From Tricholoma matsutake (Eukaryota > Basidiomycota > Agaricomycetes > Agaricales > Tricholomataceae), in contig AP026542.1 of assembly GCA_026075535.2 (NCBI GenBank), positions 10,354,001 through 10,418,000 on the forward strand: 64,000 nucleotides of DNA, given 5' to 3'. Below the pieces are notes generated by a model. That model saw nothing but the letters and a program-made list of their open reading frames with translations, searched no databases and was not told where the DNA came from. The position numbers and the translations under genes are program-made. Of this stretch, positions 1-10,075 are shown piece by piece. Within the stretch, counting starts at the first letter, position 1. Every line of letters starts with the position of its first letter.

Positions 1-2263
1 TCCTCACAAAGTTGCAACGGGGGAGAAACCGGATTTGTCGCAGCTAATTGAATGGGGCGCGACAGTCTGGGTGAAATGGCTTGATTCAGGGAAATTGGAT
101 CCATGAGCTGACAAAGCTCATTTTGTGGGTTATGATGATGAATCGAAAGGTTTTCGTATATATTGGCCTAAGAAACAACTGGTCAGTATCGAAAGGGATG
201 TGTACACTGACAGAAATCGGGCTTTGCAGCCTGATGAAGTGTCAATTGAGGCGGTGGAAGATGTATTTACCAAATCTGACACTTCCCAGACTCCCGACAA
301 CTCTGATAACTCATCCACACCCAACAAAAATATCCCCAAGGATCCAGAACCCGAAAGCATCGATAACACAGGTGAAAATCTACCAGCAATGCCCAGTGTT
401 AGTCCAGAAACCTCGCAAACTCCATCCAACACACCTATAGCTCCTCCACATCAAAGAACCATGCAACAAAACTCCCTCGCAGGTCTCACACCAGTTGACA
501 AAGCCCAATATGGTCATGGGAAGTGCAACTGAGTTGCCACCTCACATAGCACCGCCAACATGATTGAAGGCGCTCTGGTTGTTGACGATGACAGACACCT
601 TGAACCAGAGGGAGTAGAGCTCAATATGAGCAAGGAGGAGTGGTTTACAGAGGCGATGGAGTCGACAATGCTAGCAAGCGAGGACAAACCATCACTTGAG
701 GAGGCACTGAAGGGTGCCAAACATGATGATTGGTCAGCAGTGATTGAGGTGGAGCTTTTCCAAATCAAGAAGTTGAATACCTGGGAGCTCATTGTCCTGC
801 TGCCTGGTGTCAACATCATCCCTAGCCGCTACATATTCCATCGTAAGTGCAATTCTGAAGGCCAAGTTGTCCACCACAAAGCTCGACTTGTCACAAAAGG
901 ATTCAAGCAACAATTCAGCATTGATTACACTGGAACATTTGCTCCCACCGTTAGAGCCGCATCCCTCCGCATTCTCTTATCTTTTGGAGCACACCACAAT
1001 TCCGTTATTATTCAAGTGGATGCCAAGAACACTTACCTCAATGCATGTCTCCAAGGTGGTGTTGACCTTTATATGAAACTCCCACCACTTTACAAGCAAT
1101 ACCAGAAACTACCTCTGGAACTCGCTAAGAAACGTGAAGTTGTTTGCAAACTTCTCGTGCCCATGTATGGAACGAAACAAGGTGCTCACGATTGGTACGC
1201 AAACGTGAAATGAATTTTATTGATGCTCGGCTACTTGGTTTTGGTTGCAGATGAAGCCATTTTCTACAAATTCAGTAGTGGTAGCAAATACACAATCATT
1301 GCTGCTGCCACTGACGATTTCACCATTATCGCCAACTTGACAAACTCATCAAACCTGATCAAGGAGCAGCTCAGTGAGCACTTCGAGATCGTAGATCTTG
1401 GTGGCATCAACTGGTTTCTTGGCATTAGCATCACGCACGATATCAAAGCTAAAACTACTTCATTAGGTCAACAGGCTTACATCGAACAAATTCTCATTCG
1501 ATTTGGTGTCCAGGATGCCCATACTATGGTCACCCCCATGGAGCCTGGTATCGACCTCAGCCTTGACTCACCTGACGTATCTCCTATGGTTCTCACACCC
1601 ACCGAGAAAACCAAGTACAGAGAAATGATTGGTTGCTTGATGTATGCTACTGTCATGACATGCCCCGACATTGCATTCGCCATCTCGACACTCTCTAAAT
1701 ATCTCAAGTCACCCAGAATGACTCACCTCGCTGCCATCACTCGTGTATTCCGTTATCTTTCTGGCACTAAAGATCTCAAGCTCGTACTTGGAGGAAGTCA
1801 CTCCAAAATCACGGGCTATTCTGATGCTGACTGGGCTTCTGATATGCATCGCCATTCCATCTCTGGATTCGTTTATTTTCTAGGGATTGGTGCCATCAGC
1901 AAGAAGCAACCCATCGTTATGCTTTCCAGCACTGAAGCTGAATATGTTGGGTTAACTCATGCGTCGAAGGACATTTTGTGGATTCATAAATTACTTACAG
2001 AATTGTCTTCTATTTTTACTTTTACAGTACCAACTACACTTTTCTGCGACAACCAGGGTGCCATCTGTCTTTCGAAGGATGCCACATTCCATGGACAGAC
2101 GAAGCATATCAACGTTCATTTTCACTTCATCTGCCAAATGATCACCTCTGGTCACATTGTATTGAACTATTGCTCCACCAACGACATGATTGGCGATATC
2201 TTCACCAAATCACTCGCTAGGGTCAAATTCGAGAAATTCTGTGCACTTCTCAGACTCCTCTGA
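1..2263 (+). pseudogene. Ty1/Copia pol, 3' part: integrase C-terminus, reverse transcriptase, RNase H
   Basis: This is the 3' two thirds of a Copia polyprotein; the 5' part lies outside the window. One reading frame runs from the window edge to 2263 and is broken only by in-frame stops near 104, 530 and 1211, all TGA. The first lies where arginine would fit (a CGA to TGA change). The end of the integrase is visible near 125-220 (GFRIYWPKKQLVSIERDVYTD). The RT_2 domain runs from about 640 to 1500 (ARLVTKGFKQQFSIDY; QVDAKNTYLNACLQG). The catalytic box reads ATDDF rather than the usual YVDD. RNase H covers about 1800-2230 (SDADWASD, SSTEAEYVGL, KHINVHFHF). The polypurine tract and LTR follow directly. 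I am confident of the class; the copy is inactive. Confidence 0.93.
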
Positions 2264-2278
2264 TCCCACTTCCATCTC

Positions 2279-2287
2279 GAGGGGGAG
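2279..2287 (+). other. Copia polypurine tract
   Basis: GAGGGGGAG lies between the RNase H stop codon and the TGTTGTAA start of the LTR. This is the expected place for the plus-strand primer of a Copia element. Confidence 0.75.
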
Positions 2288-2629
2288 TGTTGTAATATTG
2301 AGCCCTCCGTGTGATCCCCATCATACCTGGTAGTTATTTGTTATTCACTTTCTTGCATCTTTGTTATTCAAGAACTCATATCATTCTTTTGATTACTTAC
2401 TCCTATCTTCAACACTATGTAAAGCTCATAGTTGTAGTTCCCCACCTCAGTGATTTACCATTCACTGAGGTGTAAGTCTTACTCATCTTACTTTGTTATA
2501 CTCTTACTTATCTTGCAGTAGTACTTTGTTATCTCTTCTAGGTACTACTCAATATACTTAGTGATTTACCATTCACTGAGGTTACTTTGTTATCTCTTCT
2601 AGTTTCACTTCTGGTCCCTGCGTTCTACA
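2288..2629 (+). repeat. 3' LTR of the Copia element
   Basis: The LTR starts with TGTTGTAATATTGAG right after the polypurine tract and probably ends with TTCTACA, because family A Gypsy sequence resumes at about 2630. It has internal direct repeats: GTGATTTACCATTCACTGAG occurs near 2450 and 2560, and ACTTTGTTATCTCTTCTAG near 2523 and 2584. The partner LTR and the target duplication are outside the window, so the 3' boundary is inferred from where the host element resumes. Confidence 0.7.
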
Positions 2630-3497
2630 CAAACTCCTTGCTTCAACTGCCTATCACCCACAAACTGATGGCCAGACTGAGTGAGTCAACCAGGAACTGG
2701 AGCAGTACATCTGCATCTTTGTCAATGAGCACCAGGACAATTGGGACAATCTCCTCCCCTTGGCTGAGTTTGGATACAACAACCATGTCCATGCTTCCAC
2801 TCCACAGACCCTTTTCTTCTTAGACACTGCACAGCATCCACACATGGGATTTGAACCTCGCCAAACTTCTTCACACATTGAGATGGTGAATGAGTTCACA
2901 GAACACATGAGGGATAGTTTGGAGGAGGCAAAGGCAAAAGGACAACATGGCGCACTTTTACAATCAATGCCATTCTCCAGCCCCTCAGTACAAGGTTGGT
3001 GATTGAGTTTATCTTGACTCCAGTGACATCTCCACCACACGTCCATCCAAGAAACTCACCCATCGCTTCCTGGGACCTTTTCCCATTGTCAAGTGTGTTG
3101 GAACACATGCCTATCGTTTGCACCCCCCAGCCTATATGTCCAGACTCTACCCAGTCTTCCATGTGATCAAACTTTTTCCAGCTCCCCCAGATCCATTCCC
3201 AGGACACCATTCATGTCCACCACCACCACCTATAGTGATCAAGGGAGAACCCCAGTATGAAGTCAAGTCAATCTTGGACAGCCAGTTCCATTGAGGAAAA
3301 CTCCAGTATTTGGTGCACTGGAAGAGTTATGGGTATGAGGAGAACTCATGGGTCAAGGAGTATGATGTGAATGCCCCTTGGTTAGTCAAGGAATTCTACT
3401 GACAGCACACTGCTGCACCATGTGGCATTCAAGTCACTGACTTTGGTCATATATGATTTTGAATGCATTGGGGCAATGCATCTTAGAGAGGGGGTGA
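2630..3497 (+). pseudogene. Ty3/Gypsy family A: integrase C-terminus and chromodomain
   Basis: This is a degraded end of the same Gypsy family found complete at 23687-29733 and 58379-64000, matching about 62985-63867 of the latter. It carries the end of the integrase core (AEFGYNNHVHAST), the C-terminal integrase domain, and a chromodomain (YLVHWKSYGYEENSWVKE). Several stops and frameshifts break it. Its 5' end is cut by the Copia insertion. The polypurine tract agagagggggtga and a family A LTR follow. It is a chromovirus-type element; the chromodomain would direct integration to particular chromatin. Confidence 0.85.
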
Positions 3498-3909
3498 TGT
3501 AAGGGGACTAGGGGGTGCCCCATGTGTTCCTCCTATTTTTTTATGTTTGTCCTATATTTTTCCTCACCTTATTTCCTTCTATTCTTTATTTTCTATAATG
3601 TTTCCTTATTTTATTACTAATGTTCTTTTCTATCACATTTGTGCATGTTGACAGTTTTATATTTAGAGGTGGAGTACCTTTCCAACATCTACCACTTGGT
3701 GTGATGTCATTTGGCAGCCTTGATCTGCCTATCTCTGCCTTTTCTATTTTTAGATTATTATTTGATTTTTGCAGTCTTCACATAGGCAAAGGGGTCCTTG
3801 GAGTTTTCTCTTCGGACTTCCCTTTGCTAGGTGCACCTCCAATCCCTGTAATATGTACTATAATTTTAACTTTGGATTTCCCTTTGCTAGAGGCTAAGGT
3901 TGCCCTTAT
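3498..3909 (+). repeat. LTR of Gypsy family A, diverged copy
   Basis: It starts TGTAAGGGGACTAGGGGG and ends GCCCTTAT, as in the 426-bp LTRs at 23687, 29308, 46679 and 58379, but it is about 412 bp and clearly older. It follows the family A polypurine tract directly. Family B Gypsy sequence lies on its right, so this copy had inserted into family B. Confidence 0.85.
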
Positions 3910-4489
3910 GATGATGCAACACATGGATCATACTCAAGCTCCTGCTCCAGAGTACAATGTTGGTGACTTGGTATGGCTAAGTACCAAGGACCTTAATATT
4001 CCATGACCTTCTCAGAAGCTCACAGAGAAACAAGTCAGCCCATATGGGATCTCCAAAGTAGTTTTGCCTAATGCAGTGGTGCTAAAATTACCTTGATCAT
4101 TCAAGATTGATCCTGAGATTAATATTTCCTGCCTACATACTGTCTGCCCACTGTTCCTGGCCAAAAAAACCACTCCACAAGCTCCAATAACCATAGAAGG
4201 TGCTCCAGAGTATGTAGTCAAAGAAATTCTCCTGTCTTCAACAAAACCAATTGGAATTCTTAATAAAGTGGAAGAACTACATTGACAAAAATAATTTGTG
4301 GGAACCCAAAGAGAATTGTAAGTGAGCATGTAATGTGATTGCCCAATTCTTTAAACATTATCCAAATGCTCTGCATCACATTGTGAGAATGGTATATGAG
4401 GGGATGAAATTCTGGCCTTAGTAAAATTTCACAGAGAGAACAGATACACTATCTTCTTGCCGGGAAGTTGAGGCATAAAGAGGGGGTAA
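3910..4489 (+). pseudogene. Ty3/Gypsy family B: integrase C-terminus and chromodomain remnant
   Basis: Translation shows the C-terminal integrase domain (EYNVGDLVWLSTKDL; SQKLTEKQVSPYGISK; FKIDPEINISCL) and then a chromodomain remnant around 4200-4360 (EYVVKEIL; KWKNYI; NNLWEPKENC). Stops and at least one frameshift break it. It is a different family from A, as its sequence and LTR differ. A purine tract, agagggggtaa, ends just before the LTR at 4490. This is the 3' end of a copy whose 5' part was lost or displaced by the family A insertion at 3498. Confidence 0.8.
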
Positions 4490-4764
4490 TGTTAGGAAAC
4501 AGCCCCATTACCTAATAAAATTTCATTTTTATTTTATTGTGTCAAATTATACTACATTATGCTAGCATGAGAATTTTATTTCACACATGTCAATATGTAT
4601 GTGCATGTATGCATGTGTTGGTAGCTACAACATACAATATATGTAATCTAGTATATAAACTTGAATATATGCCTACCCTAGTTGTGTTCTCTTAGGTATT
4701 CCACCTACACTTGTGGTGTGAAACACCTTTCTCAACTAACTATCCTATTAATAACCCCTCACAT
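4490..4764 (+). repeat. LTR of Gypsy family B, right end uncertain
   Basis: It begins TGTTAGGAAACAG right after the purine tract and holds a TATA-like stretch near 4650 (agtatataaac). The right end is uncertain. A TG...CA reading ends near 4764. A CCTAACA match to the left end occurs near 4864, but gag-like coding sequence already seems to run through there. The LTR separates the end of one family B copy from the gag of another, so it may be shared by tandem copies. Confidence 0.5.
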
Positions 4765-5716
4765 CAAAACCATCAATTTCCCCATCATGCATGCAGATCC
4801 TGCCCCCTTCTTGTAGAGAGAACCTGCATGGTCTTAGCTAGCAGATAGTGGGTGTCACCCTAACAGGTATTGCCTTTGAACTCATTGAGAACTCATTACA
4901 TAAGGGAGATTCATTGTCCAATTGCTTGAAGCTAACCTCTTAGCAACATGCAGATCAAACTGGGTGGTGCATGCTGTGAAGGCTGGCAGCAGCATCCTAT
5001 GCAATTCCACCACTGTCAACATTCCTGCCACCTCCTCCAACTAACCCACTACCCCTCTGAACCCATTAATGGAGGATGAGAATAACCTCCTGCACCTCCA
5101 TCTAAGCTGCTTAAAATGCAGAGTCTTCTATGCAGGACATGTCAGCTGGAACTGTACCAACCCCTGCCCTACACTCAAAGACTGCAAGAAAGTTACCACC
5201 ATGAACACCACCAAAGCAAAGTTGGCATACAAGAAAATCAAAAACAGCACTACCATTGTAGTGGTTGTTTTCAAAGGTGGGGCTTCATTCAAGGATAGCA
5301 ATAGCTATGGGGAAGATGAGGCTGAATTCATTGATGCAAATGAAGCCAATGAGTACATAACTAATCCTCTCTCCCTCCCCTCTCAGCTCCATTGGACATG
5401 CTGCATTGACACTCCTGCCACATGCACACCACCTCCCATTGATGCACTTATTGGCCATGGGTGTGTCCCAGTCTTGATTTCTAGTGAACTTGCCAATATC
5501 CTATGCCTCACACCTCACCCACTTTTCAAGCAACTTTTGGTCTCTGGTGCCTTTACAAAAGAAGAAAGAAGTTCAGATCATCCCCTGGTGTTAACTCATT
5601 ACTGTAGAATAAACCTCCAATCTCCTGACTCCATCTGGAAGTATTGTGCAATCAATGCTGTTATCTGTCCCAAGCTTCACACCAACCTAATATTAGGGCT
5701 TGATTTTTCAGTAAGA
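4765..5716 (+). pseudogene. Ty3/Gypsy family B: gag zinc knuckle and protease remnant
   Basis: Gag sequence is recognisable from about 4861 (AFELIENSLHKGDS). An open frame from 5069 to 5716 carries a zinc-knuckle-like CLKCRVFYAGHVSWNC and then an aspartic-protease-like region (PIDALIGHGCVPVLISSELA; VICPKLHTNLILGLDF). The usual Asp-Ser/Thr-Gly is not preserved: IGHGC stands where I expect IDHGS. The frame stops at 5716 because a solo LTR is inserted, and the same protein resumes at 6278. Earlier gag is broken by stops and shifts. Confidence 0.75.
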
Positions 5717-6277
5717 TGTTAAGTTCTGAGCTGGATGAAGGAAGTCATTGGATTTCCAGTCATACCTGGATGATAGAAGTTGCAGAGGGTGGATCAAGTA
5801 AGGCAGGGCAGGGTTGACTTGATGTGTCATACCAAGTGGGGGAACAGAAAGGACTCAGTTTCAACTTATATGAAGTTGCACCCTTCTCCTATCAAGTGTC
5901 CTAATTTCAAGACAAGGGTAAGGAGGATTGGAGATTTTCTGGAGAGGATGAGCAGAAATTTGAGATAGACTTAAGAGAGTAATTGGAGTTTAATTGGATA
6001 GAACTAAGTGGGAGACTTGGTTGATTTACAAACTGCTAATACAAGACAAAAGTAGCTAGCTTAAATACTAAAGGCTGGAGGTGATAGGGGTTTCCAAGGC
6101 TGTGATAATTGCAAACTGGCTTCCAAGATAATTAACCTGAAACTGTTTCATTGAATTGGAAATGAGGGAATTTCACCTCTAGGCAGTGCTGCTGATAGGA
6201 GGTGGGCTGTGATGCAAGGCAGCCAGGAAGGGGGCAGAATTTGATTGGAAATCTGGTCAAGAGAATTGGTCTTGACA
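5717..6277 (+). repeat. Solo LTR related to Gypsy family C, inserted in the family B protease
   Basis: It starts TGTTAAGTTCTGAG and ends GGTCTTGACA. It shares a block with the family C LTRs (gggggaacagaaaggact; gtgtcctaatttcaag), in the same plus-strand layout as 17545-18227. Flanks are taaga (5712-5716) and taagg (6278-6282), a 5-bp target duplication with one mismatch. Removing the LTR rejoins the family B protease frame (LGLDFSVR into NQIVVD). No internal element sequence remains, so this is a recombined solo LTR. Confidence 0.8.
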
Positions 6278-7334
6278 TAAGGAATCAGATTGTTGTGGAC
6301 ATGGCTCTTTGTACAGTGGTTGCAAAAAAAAACAAATTACAATTTATTAAATCCACCTGATCCCAAAATCTTCCACTGACAGCAAATCAAATCTCCTAGT
6401 GAGAAATGGAAGATGGAAGCTCAAGAGATCAAAACTGGACAGGCTAAAGCACAAAAGTTTCAAACATTAGCACACATGGAGCTAATGGCTCTATTTGATG
6501 AGCAACCAGAACATCACACCTGACCTAATCAGCACCATCAAATCTCGAGTCTGACAGCTAGTGAATCCACATTGCAGAAACTGGACAAGGATTTCAAATG
6601 GTCATTTCAGGACAGTTTCCCATCAGATATACCCCATGTCAAAGATTTGCCTCATGACATCTTCCACAACATTGAGCTACTACCAAGTGCCCCAATCTCT
6701 GTCTCATGGGCATATGCTTGCTGAAGGAAATACCATGCAGGCTGGAAAACCTTAATTGACCAGCATTTTGCAGCAGGGAGAATCTGACCTTCTTTGTCAC
6801 CTTATGCATTGCCTTCATTTATCATACCAAAACCAGACCCCAATGTGCTTCCTCACTGGGTTAATCACTATTGTCTTTTGAACTGCCTGACTGTGCCAGA
6901 TCACTACCTGCTGCCTAGGATTGATGACATAGTGGCAGACTGTGTGAAGGGTCAGATATGGGGGAAGATCAATATGACAAATTCCTTTTTCCAAATGCTC
7001 ATGAACCCAACCATGTTAAGTATACAGCAACCCTGACACCCTTTAAGATCTGGGAGTGAGTTGTGATGCCAATGGGCATGTGCAATTCCCCTGTGACACA
7101 CCAATGTTGGGTCACACTGGCACTGAAAGACCTCATTGGGAAGGTTTGCCATGTCTATCTTGATGATATCATAATCTGGTCCACCACCCTGGCAGAACAC
7201 AAGACCAATGTGGCCCTGGTGCTTGAGGTTCTCCAAAAAGTGGAACTCTACTGTTCACTCAAAAAGTCATCACTGTTTGCAACCAAGGTTGATTTCTTAG
7301 GCCCCCCCAGTTCAAAGTGTCATGGGAGTTGACT
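6278..7334 (+). pseudogene. Ty3/Gypsy family B: protease end and reverse transcriptase remnant
   Basis: The frame resumes with NQIVVD and reaches the RT about 300 bases later. RT motifs include PKPDPNVLPHWVNHY, LLPRIDDIVADCVKG, WGKINMTNSFFQ, VVMPMGMCNSPVTHQ and the catalytic box VYLDDIIIW near 7150. The RT ends at about 7305 (KVDFLG), after which the rest of pol is gone. Many stops and at least two frameshifts show it is old and inactive. It is the continuation of 4765-5716 across the solo LTR. Confidence 0.82.
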
Positions 7335-7495
7335 GTAATGTGTGGAAACATTTTCCAAGCTGACTCCATGAAGTGGACCTTTCAATGGTAGAGGTTGATA
7401 AGGATGGATCAAGTCAAAAGGGTAAGTGTAGGGACAGAAAGGACTTGGCTTCAACTTATAAGAAGTTACACCCTTCTCCTTGTCAAGTGTCAATG
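7335..7495 (+). repeat. LTR fragment related to the solo LTR at 5717
   Basis: The stretch ggatggatcaagt plus gacagaaaggacttgg, aacttataagaagttaca and cttctccttgtcaagtgtc matches 5795-5900 and 14110-14190. It joins the truncated family B RT directly. Only about the first third of the LTR remains and no target duplication can be seen. Confidence 0.6.
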
Positions 7496-8112
7496 TGTGA
7501 AATGAGGTCAGTAAAAGTTTATAATCAAGTTGGCAAAAGCTTGTAAACCAGTCAGTACAAGTTTGCAGTGACTTTGTGCACAAAAATTAGGGATGCGATA
7601 TAGTGGACACCTACTTTCATGCCTTGCAGTATCCACACACAACACAACCAAACAACTCACACTGCCAACTGTATGAGACATACTAATGGCTCATTCATTC
7701 ACACACATCATTTTTGTAAGTCTTGCATCATTAAATGGGTAAACAACACATTAATGTTTATATTCACAGGTTAATACTTTGTGGCATTTGGTAAGCATAT
7801 TGAGCTTAAATGTGAAATCAACCTGATGACCTATTGCAAGTTAAGTAATGACTTTTGTAAGTCATTTTTTAGTCAATATATTTATAGTACTAACTAAGTC
7901 AATCATTGGAAGCACATTACTGACTTCAATATGAACCACTACAAACTTGTTCACTGCTTTGTTACAAACCTTTATAGACCTTGGCATAAACTATTACAAG
8001 AATGTTATTGACTTTAATACAAGCCATTACAAATTTGTTTACTGACTTTGTTACAAACCTTTACTGAGCTTGGTGTAAACTATTACAAACATGTTATTGA
8101 CTTCAATACAAA
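7496..8112. repeat. AT-rich minisatellite, left flank of the KDZ element
   Basis: From about 7860 the sequence repeats phrases such as aactattacaaacatgtta, ttgacttcaatacaaa, acttgtttactgactttg and ttacaaacctttactga, the unit seen at 57174-57570. Part of 7500-7580 carries the same phrases in reverse complement. No gene was seen. The KDZ element begins inside a unit of this array at 8113. Confidence 0.75.
8105..8112. other. Left target-site duplication of the KDZ element
   Basis: aatacaaa lies directly before the element end TAGTGTTT and is repeated at 54938-54945. Joining the two flanks through one copy gives a normal minisatellite unit, as seen intact near 57452-57470. Zisupton-type elements are known for 8-bp duplications. 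Because the target is itself repetitive, chance identity is not fully excluded. Confidence 0.7.
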
Positions 8113-8191
8113 TAGTGTTTAAAAGTCTGGTTAAGTCCAGTTATTTGCTCTTGCATGGTATAACTGCAACCATAACTGGTCTGTAACCACA

Positions 8192-8340
8192 CTGTTCAGT
8201 AAAAAACAACAGTATGTCCGTTCAGCAGATTTCTGCAAAACAATGATAGATCCGTCAGTAGCGGATTGGGCCCACATCAGGAAAGACTCGTGTGGGCCCA
8301 GGGTGTGATGCATCCATGTGGGCCCAGTATACAGCTTCAC
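8192..8340 (+). repeat. Subterminal inverted repeat of the KDZ element, left copy
   Basis: This 149-bp block is an inverted copy of 51938-52086, also 149 bp. Shared phrases include gtcagtagcggattgggccc, gtgtgatgcatccatgtggg and cccagtatacag. It starts 79 bases from the left end, whereas its partner lies 2.85 kb from the right end. Around it are several AACTGG/CCAGTT motifs that may be transposase binding sites (inference). Confidence 0.85.
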
Positions 8341-8539
8341 TGAAGAATTCTCAGTGGCAGCAACATCTGAATCATGGCGCCGGCTAGCATGGTCATCATT
8401 ATTGGCCCACCACTGGTTTTCTTATAGACATCAGCCTATACGGACATATCGTTGGTGCTTGTTCCCGGTGCCGATGATAATTTTGTCCATTGATTACTTA
8501 ATCATCCAAACATTCTGTATCTACAACTGCATTGAAGTT

Positions 8540-9573
8540 ATGCTATCCCACTATACAAACCTCGAATCTGTGCCTCACTGGCCATATAAACCTGACCCTG
8601 TTACTGCTGGTGAATTTGCTACTGCATTGAATCAAATAGAAGTCAAGCATCAGAGGAACACCAATTTCCTAGAGAACCCTCACCCTACAGTCAAACCTAC
8701 TGAGTTCCATGAGCAGGCCATCGCTGCTCAACAGGTAGCTCATGATCTCAGCATTTGAGAGAGTACTATGGGACTACTACCAGCACAGAATGATCTAGCA
8801 CATGGGCAGGAAGTGCTGTTGTATGGAACATCATGTCTCCATGCTGCAATCACTGCATGGATCCTTGTGGTAGATAACAATGAAGACTATGAAGAGTCAT
8901 GGTTGGGGTGGGTGTCTGGCCTATTTTTTGAGACTGTAAGTGAACATATTGTGATTGCCAATTATCTGATCACCAATACCAACTTAGAAGGAATTCTTGA
9001 TGGCCACTGGAATTTATGCCTCTATGGGTGGCAGTGCTCCATACACTCCCCCGCTTGTCATGGAAACCATAAAGATGGTACAGGATGGGACTTTGTGGTG
9101 CTCGGAATACAATGATCCTGAGGGCAAAGATTTTCTGGAACTAGAATACATTCCAGCGATACAAAGGTACTTGAAGGTTGATGCTGATGACCCCACCCAT
9201 ATTGTCAATAGCTATATCAATTCTTGGTGGAGTAAACAGAATGATCTGGAGAACTACGACTCATACCCATTTGCTCCACATGACTTCCTGGTGGTTCATC
9301 AGCCACAGGTGAGTAACATGTTGTTGTCCTTTAATTTATCTTAAGTTTCATCAGATCCAGTTCACCTGGCAAGACCTACGGCCGGTCCCATATGCCACTG
9401 GTGACCTGGCTGAAATACAATTAATGATGAAGATCTTCGATGCCCTGCATTCAACATGGAAAAGGATGACTGAGACAGTCCAAGAAAATGATGCCCAACT
9501 TCAGAAGGACAGGAAATTGTTGGCTTACTGGGAGGATGTGCGGAATCAGGTTAGGGAGCACCTTGACACTTAA
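8540..9573 (+). pseudogene. Cargo gene A, unknown protein, lightly damaged
   Basis: I do not recognise this family. An open frame from about 8540 (start MLSHYTNLESVPHWPYK) runs to 9115 with one in-frame TGA at 8756. The coding frame then shifts by one near 8990-9000 into a second frame (YASMGGSAPYTPPL; LWCSEYNDPEGKDF). A 46-bp intron at 9309-9354 with GT...AG ends leads in phase 0 into a last exon ending EHLDT and TAA at 9573. The last exon looks helical and charged (RMTETVQENDAQLQKDRK). It lies just inside the left KDZ end, with the transposase 500 bases downstream on the same strand, so I call it cargo. An inverted copy of its 3' end is at 47191-47343. Confidence 0.6.
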
Positions 9574-9681
9574 CAAGTCGTCTATGTAGGAAAAGATAAA
9601 CATTGTAGTGACTGGCGCCGGTAGTGACAAAGTCACTTGTGGTAAAAAGCATCCAAGTCAAGAGCAAAGCGAATGACCGGT
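9532..9681 (+). repeat. 3' end of gene A and downstream DNA, present again inverted at 47191-47343
   Basis: From gaggatgtgcggaatcagg through acttaacaagt, gtaggaaaagataaacatt and catccaagtcaagagc to gaatgacc, the sequence matches the complement of 47191-47343 with few mismatches. The duplicated piece includes the last 14 codons and the stop of gene A. The rest of 9574-10075 holds GGCGCCGGT/CACCGGTG-type motifs like those in 47180-48040, and no gene. Confidence 0.85.
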
Positions 9682-10075
9682 GCAGAATATATGCTAAAAC
9701 AGTACATTGGAGTGACGGGCACCGGAGAAGACAACATTGCGCCAATCATTCCCATAGCTCTTAGACTTGTACACTAATCGCCACCGGTGGTCACTGATAA
9801 TGAAAAGCAATGAAATGCTGTAAAAGTAAGAAACTATTGACCAATGGGTATCACAAACAGCGCCGGTGTAATTTTCCATTGGAAACATCGACAGTAGCTT
9901 TGTGAGTATGACCTAGGTAACATGTTAGTATGCTGTGTAGAACAGTCCCATAGTAACCTCTACATGGTACCATTGTCATTTACATCACCATGTTGCCATG
10001 TTTCCTCACTGCCTACAGTGCCTATATAATCCTGGAGATGCTTGTTCATAATTTTACATCGCTCTACAAACCATC

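Noticed and set aside
1310..1325. ATDD instead of YVDD as an inactivating mutation in the Copia RT
   Set aside because: I recall ATDD-type boxes in some basidiomycete Copia elements, so this may be normal for the family.
4490..4864. Family B LTR ending at the CCTAACA near 4864
   Set aside because: Gag-like coding sequence already appears to cross that point; the shorter end near 4764 fits better, though neither is certain.
8113..8117. CACTA-type ends (the element starts TAGTG and ends CACTA)
   Set aside because: The order is inverted relative to CACTA elements, the duplication is 8 bp rather than 3, and the transposase inside is KDZ.
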